Below, piece by piece: positions 61,043 through 64,000 of a stretch of 64,000 nucleotides of DNA. This DNA comes from Psychrobacter sp. JCM 18902 (lineage in GTDB: Bacteria > Pseudomonadota > Gammaproteobacteria > Pseudomonadales > Moraxellaceae). The translations under genes were made by a program, and so were the position numbers. Numbering within the stretch: the stretch's first letter is position 1; each line of letters begins with the position of its first letter. The stretch lies in NCBI RefSeq assembly GCF_904846615.1, contig NZ_CAJHBK010000001.1, positions 3,159,789 through 3,223,788 on the forward strand, written 5' to 3'. The notes below the pieces were generated by a model, which was not told the origin of the DNA, ran no database searches, and was given only the letters and a program-made list of their open reading frames with translations.

Positions 61043-61370
61043 AACGATGTCCTAAAATTCATAATTGGTATGATTATTAGCTGCTGCTATTTCCACAAAG
61101 AGACAATCTCCCTATATAAACAATGCGCAACGATAAGTAAGCTAAATATATTACAGATGTATAAATATTATGCACTATTTATGTAAGTGCTCATACTATT
61201 AAAGCAAGATGTGTGTCAATAAGCAACAAAAATGGCGCGCGATATAATAATCTTAGTGCAAAATAATAAGACACTTAGTCAAGAGTATTGTGCTGCCATA
61301 TTCTACGACTTGATACCTAAGTTATTCTGGTACTTAAGGCGAAACAGATAGTGATAGTTTCAGATAATAT
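61043..61370. other. Intergenic region between mutM and the secreted hypothetical gene
   Basis: The 328 AT-rich bases should carry the promoter of the minus-strand hypothetical gene. No ORF, hairpin terminator or repeat was recognised. Confidence 0.5.
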
Positions 61371-62309
61371 TTAAAGGATTGGCTGACAGTTGGGGCAGAA
61401 TACACTGGCGCGACCATTAATTTTGATATTCTCAAGCACCGCATCACAATGCGGACAAGTTTCCCCTTGTCTACCATAGACATTTAATGTCTGCTGGAAG
61501 TAACCGGTTTGGCCATCTGCTACGGTGAAGTCTCGTAGTGTGGAGCCACCAAGCGCTATCGCCTTTTTTAGAATAACTTTAATATGATCGACCAAAATAA
61601 TCATCTGAGCATAGGACAGTTGGTGAGCGGGGGTGGCTGGATGAATAGCTGATAAATATAGGCTTTCAGTCGCATAGATATTACCGACACCCACGACTAC
61701 CTGTTGTTCCATGATGACTGATTTTATAGCGCGAGCAATGGGCTGCTTCTTTGATTTGGCGTTGCCAATTGCTACGGTATCAGCACTGTGATCAAGCAGG
61801 TTTGTCCGTTGAATAAATTGATACAGGTAGTCTGCAGTAAATTCATCTGATAATGGTTCAGGACCTAAATGATCTAATAGTTTAGCACTATAATCTTTGT
61901 GCCATAACACTGCCCCAAAACGTCTTGGGTCATAGTAATGTAGTTGGGATTTTGTATTATTAACGCCCTTAAAAACAATGATGAGATGATCATGCTTGCG
62001 CTTTTCAGTACCGTAGCTCTGCTGTTGCAGGCTGCCCGACATGCCTAAATGAACCAAAAGTTGACGTGGTACTAACGTATCAGTTTGAGCCGCAGCGCTA
62101 TCATCATTGGGTAATAAAGGTAAAAAGTTAAGAATTAAATATTTTGCGCGGCGCTCAACGCTATCTAGCGTGTAATCAATCAAGCTATCTAAATCATCTG
62201 GCATCGCCCAGCGCAGCTTTGGCTGGAAAACTTTTACATCGATGATGCGTTGCCCTAATAACGGTGCAAGGCTGGTTTTGGTTGTTTCTACTTCAGGCAG
62301 TTCAGGCAT
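61371..62309 (-). CDS. mutM: Formamidopyrimidine-DNA glycosylase
   Basis: A 312-residue bifunctional glycosylase/AP lyase. The catalytic N-terminus PELPEVETTK follows Met, HLGMSGSL is the substrate-pocket region, VVGVGNIYATESLY the helix-two-turn-helix, and the C-terminal zinc finger has CPHCDAVLENI and CPNCQ. It removes 8-oxoguanine and formamidopyrimidines. It is slightly longer than the usual 270 residues owing to insertions near 60 and 180. It lies 53 bases downstream of relA on the same strand. Confidence 0.96.
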   Translation of the reverse strand: MPELPEVETTKTSLAPLLGQRIIDVKVFQPKLRWAMPDDLDSLIDYTLDSVERRAKYLILNFLPLLPNDDSAAAQTDTLVPRQLLVHLGMSGSLQQQSYGTEKRKHDHLIIVFKGVNNTKSQLHYYDPRRFGAVLWHKDYSAKLLDHLGPEPLSDEFTADYLYQFIQRTNLLDHSADTVAIGNAKSKKQPIARAIKSVIMEQQVVVGVGNIYATESLYLSAIHPATPAHQLSYAQMIILVDHIKVILKKAIALGGSTLRDFTVADGQTGYFQQTLNVYGRQGETCPHCDAVLENIKINGRASVFCPNCQPIL

Positions 62310-62362
62310 GATATTTTTATAATAACCTTATGATTCAGTGGACGTACTTTGTGATTTTATAT

Positions 62363-64000
62363 CTAGGCGACGGCGCGGCGAGCATGCAAAATACCATGCT
62401 GTTGCTCTAGTTTCGCTAAAAGCTTAGATAGGTGTGCCAATCCTGAGACTTCAATATGAAATTTTAAAAAGGCAATGTTATCATCATTACTAAGCGTCTC
62501 AACTTGACGAATATTGACATTTTCTTTATCAATAATTTGCGTCAAATCACGCAATAGTCCACGCCTATCATAGGCTTCTACGTGAATATCAACCGGTTGA
62601 TAACGACCAGCTTGTACCCGCCACGAAGCCTCTATTTCGCGCTCAGGATCGCGTTCAATCAAGCGCGAATATTCAGGGCAACCACGATTATGGACACTGA
62701 CACCTCGTGATAAGGTAATGTAACCAGCAATTGGCTCGCCATGCACAGGGTGGCAACAGCCTGCTAAATTGATTTCTATATTATCCAGCCCATCGATACG
62801 AATTTTATAAGCATCGATTTTGCCTGCCTCTCTAGCATCTATACTTGGCGAAAAATTTTCTGGCGGTCTTTCAGGTTCTAGGTGTAGCTGACGGGAGATG
62901 TGGCTGGTGAGTTGGTTGAGACCAATGTCGCCTGTGACCAATCCAACGATAATATCGTCAGTCGTATTGACATGGAAATGCTGAATATAGTCGTTTAAAT
63001 CGATGCTATTGGGATGTACCGATAATCGTTCAAGCTCTTTACTGAGCATTTGACGACCAATTTCAATGTTCTTATCACGGTCTTGCTTATTGAACCATTG
63101 ACGCAGTTTTGAACGTGCACGGTTGGTATGAATGTATCCAAGTGAAGCAACTAGCCAATCACGGTTGGGCTCACGTGATGCTTTGGTGATAATTTCAACT
63201 TGTTCACCCGTTTTGAGTTGATAGGTTAATGGTACATAGCGCTGATTGACTCGCGCAGCTTGGGCACGATTACCAACTTGTGTATGTACATAATAAGCAA
63301 AATCAAGAACGGTCGCCCCTTTTGGCAGTTCAGTAATGTCACCATCACGGCTAAAGATATAGATGCGTTCGAGCTCGTCAAAGTCAACGAGTTGCTCTTC
63401 TTCGTCAAACTCCATGCCCTCTATTTCTTCACCAGTTAGTAAAGATGAGCGCGGTTGGTTACGGGTTTCATTATTGATAGATAACAGCTGACGCAGCGAG
63501 CTGATTCTTTGATTAAGATAATTGTCTTTTTTATTCTTTAGACCTTCTTTATAGTTAACATGAGCACACATACCAAGCTCAGCTTCGAAGTGCATTTCAT
63601 GAGTACGAATTTGTACTTCCAGTGATTTGTTTTCAGCAATGACTGCCGTATGTAGTGAGCGATAACCATTGGACTTGGGGTTGGTAATATAGTCATCGAA
63701 TTGTTCAGGGATATATCGCCACAAGCCATGTACCAATCCAAGCACGTGGTAACAGTCTGACGGGTTGGTGACCAATACCCGCAGCGCGCGAATGTCATAA
63801 AGCTGATCAAACGATAAGCCTTTGAGCTTCATTTTTCGGTAGATAGAGTAGATATGCTTGACTCGTCCAGAGACTTCACCTTCGATATTAGCCTCTGCTA
63901 ATGCCTCATTGAGCTTATCTTGTACGCGCTGAATATAGGACTCGCGTTCGCTGCGTTTTTCGGAGAGCAGTTTGGCAATCTCTTTATAGCGTTCAGGCGC
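62363..64000 (-). CDS. relA: GTP pyrophosphokinase RelA, N-terminus outside the window
   Basis: The last 545 residues of a long RelA/SpoT protein; the frame is open to the window edge. The synthetase domain shows RVKHIYSIYRKMKLKGLSF, FDDYITNPKSNGYRSLHTAV and EVQIRTHEMHFEAELG; TGS (IYIFSRDGDITELPKGATVLDFAYYVH-like), the zinc-finger region with NLAGCCHPVHGEPIAGY and the C-terminal ACT domain follow. The FDDYI residues in the synthetase are those of RelA rather than SpoT. It makes (p)ppGpp when amino acids are short. The hydrolase-like domain is outside the window. Confidence 0.93.
   Translation of the reverse strand, partial: APERYKEIAKLLSEKRSERESYIQRVQDKLNEALAEANIEGEVSGRVKHIYSIYRKMKLKGLSFDQLYDIRALRVLVTNPSDCYHVLGLVHGLWRYIPEQFDDYITNPKSNGYRSLHTAVIAENKSLEVQIRTHEMHFEAELGMCAHVNYKEGLKNKKDNYLNQRISSLRQLLSINNETRNQPRSSLLTGEEIEGMEFDEEEQLVDFDELERIYIFSRDGDITELPKGATVLDFAYYVHTQVGNRAQAARVNQRYVPLTYQLKTGEQVEIITKASREPNRDWLVASLGYIHTNRARSKLRQWFNKQDRDKNIEIGRQMLSKELERLSVHPNSIDLNDYIQHFHVNTTDDIIVGLVTGDIGLNQLTSHISRQLHLEPERPPENFSPSIDAREAGKIDAYKIRIDGLDNIEINLAGCCHPVHGEPIAGYITLSRGVSVHNRGCPEYSRLIERDPEREIEASWRVQAGRYQPVDIHVEAYDRRGLLRDLTQIIDKENVNIRQVETLSNDDNIAFLKFHIEVSGLAHLSKLLAKLEQQHGILHARRAVA

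Overview
The window looks like a chromosomal segment of a gamma-proteobacterium of the family Moraxellaceae, most likely Psychrobacter. This is inferred from gene content and order: smc-zipA-ligA, lepA-lepB-DUF4845-rnc-era-recO-pdxJ, a liu leucine operon, and short palindromic intergenic elements. No rRNA gene, CRISPR array, prophage or insertion sequence with a transposase was seen. Most of the sequence is ordinary core genome.

Layout. 1-2.7 kb: glutamate/aspartate ABC importer (end of gltI, then gltJKL). 2.9-4.1 kb: rubredoxin reductase-like flavoprotein. 4.5-13.7 kb: leucine/isovalerate catabolic cluster (acyl-CoA synthetase, liuB, liuC, liuD, liuE, liuA). 13.9-17.1 kb: TonB-like protein, birA-coaX operon, TSUP permease. 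17.2-27.3 kb: smc, zipA and ligA, flanked by two visibly AT-rich orphan genes. 27.3-34.4 kb: small lipoproteins, ygiQ, an Lrp-type regulator and a divergent rarD. 34.5-38.2 kb: smpB, coaD, ferredoxin, bioA, bioD. 38.3-38.8 kb: RNase P RNA and a CAT-anticodon tRNA. 39.1-47.6 kb: group 2/ABC-type capsule export and Kdo-linker genes kpsMTEDCS, without serotype-specific glycosyltransferases. 47.9-54.4 kb: lepA, lepB, DUF4845, rnc, era, recO. 54.5-55.0 kb: a wrecked pdxJ. 55-64 kb: a pseudopilin, an OmpA-family protein, typA/bipA, mscL, a secreted hypothetical protein, mutM, and relA running off the end.

Biotin links several genes. birA attaches biotin to carboxylases such as the liuD subunit of methylcrotonyl-CoA carboxylase, and bioA and bioD make two late intermediates of biotin. 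BirA here has no DNA-binding domain, so it should not act as the bio repressor.

The observations most worth following are: (1) the decayed pdxJ gene behind recO, which has an early stop, a large internal deletion and a frameshift; (2) a set of roughly 105-130 bp imperfect palindromes sharing TATAGTC-type ends, found in at least four intergenic places including inside the liu cluster, resembling MITE/REP elements; (3) the AT-rich DUF2971-like gene directly behind ligA; (4) a capsule locus reduced to export and linker functions. No wholly new multi-gene system could be shown from the sequence alone.
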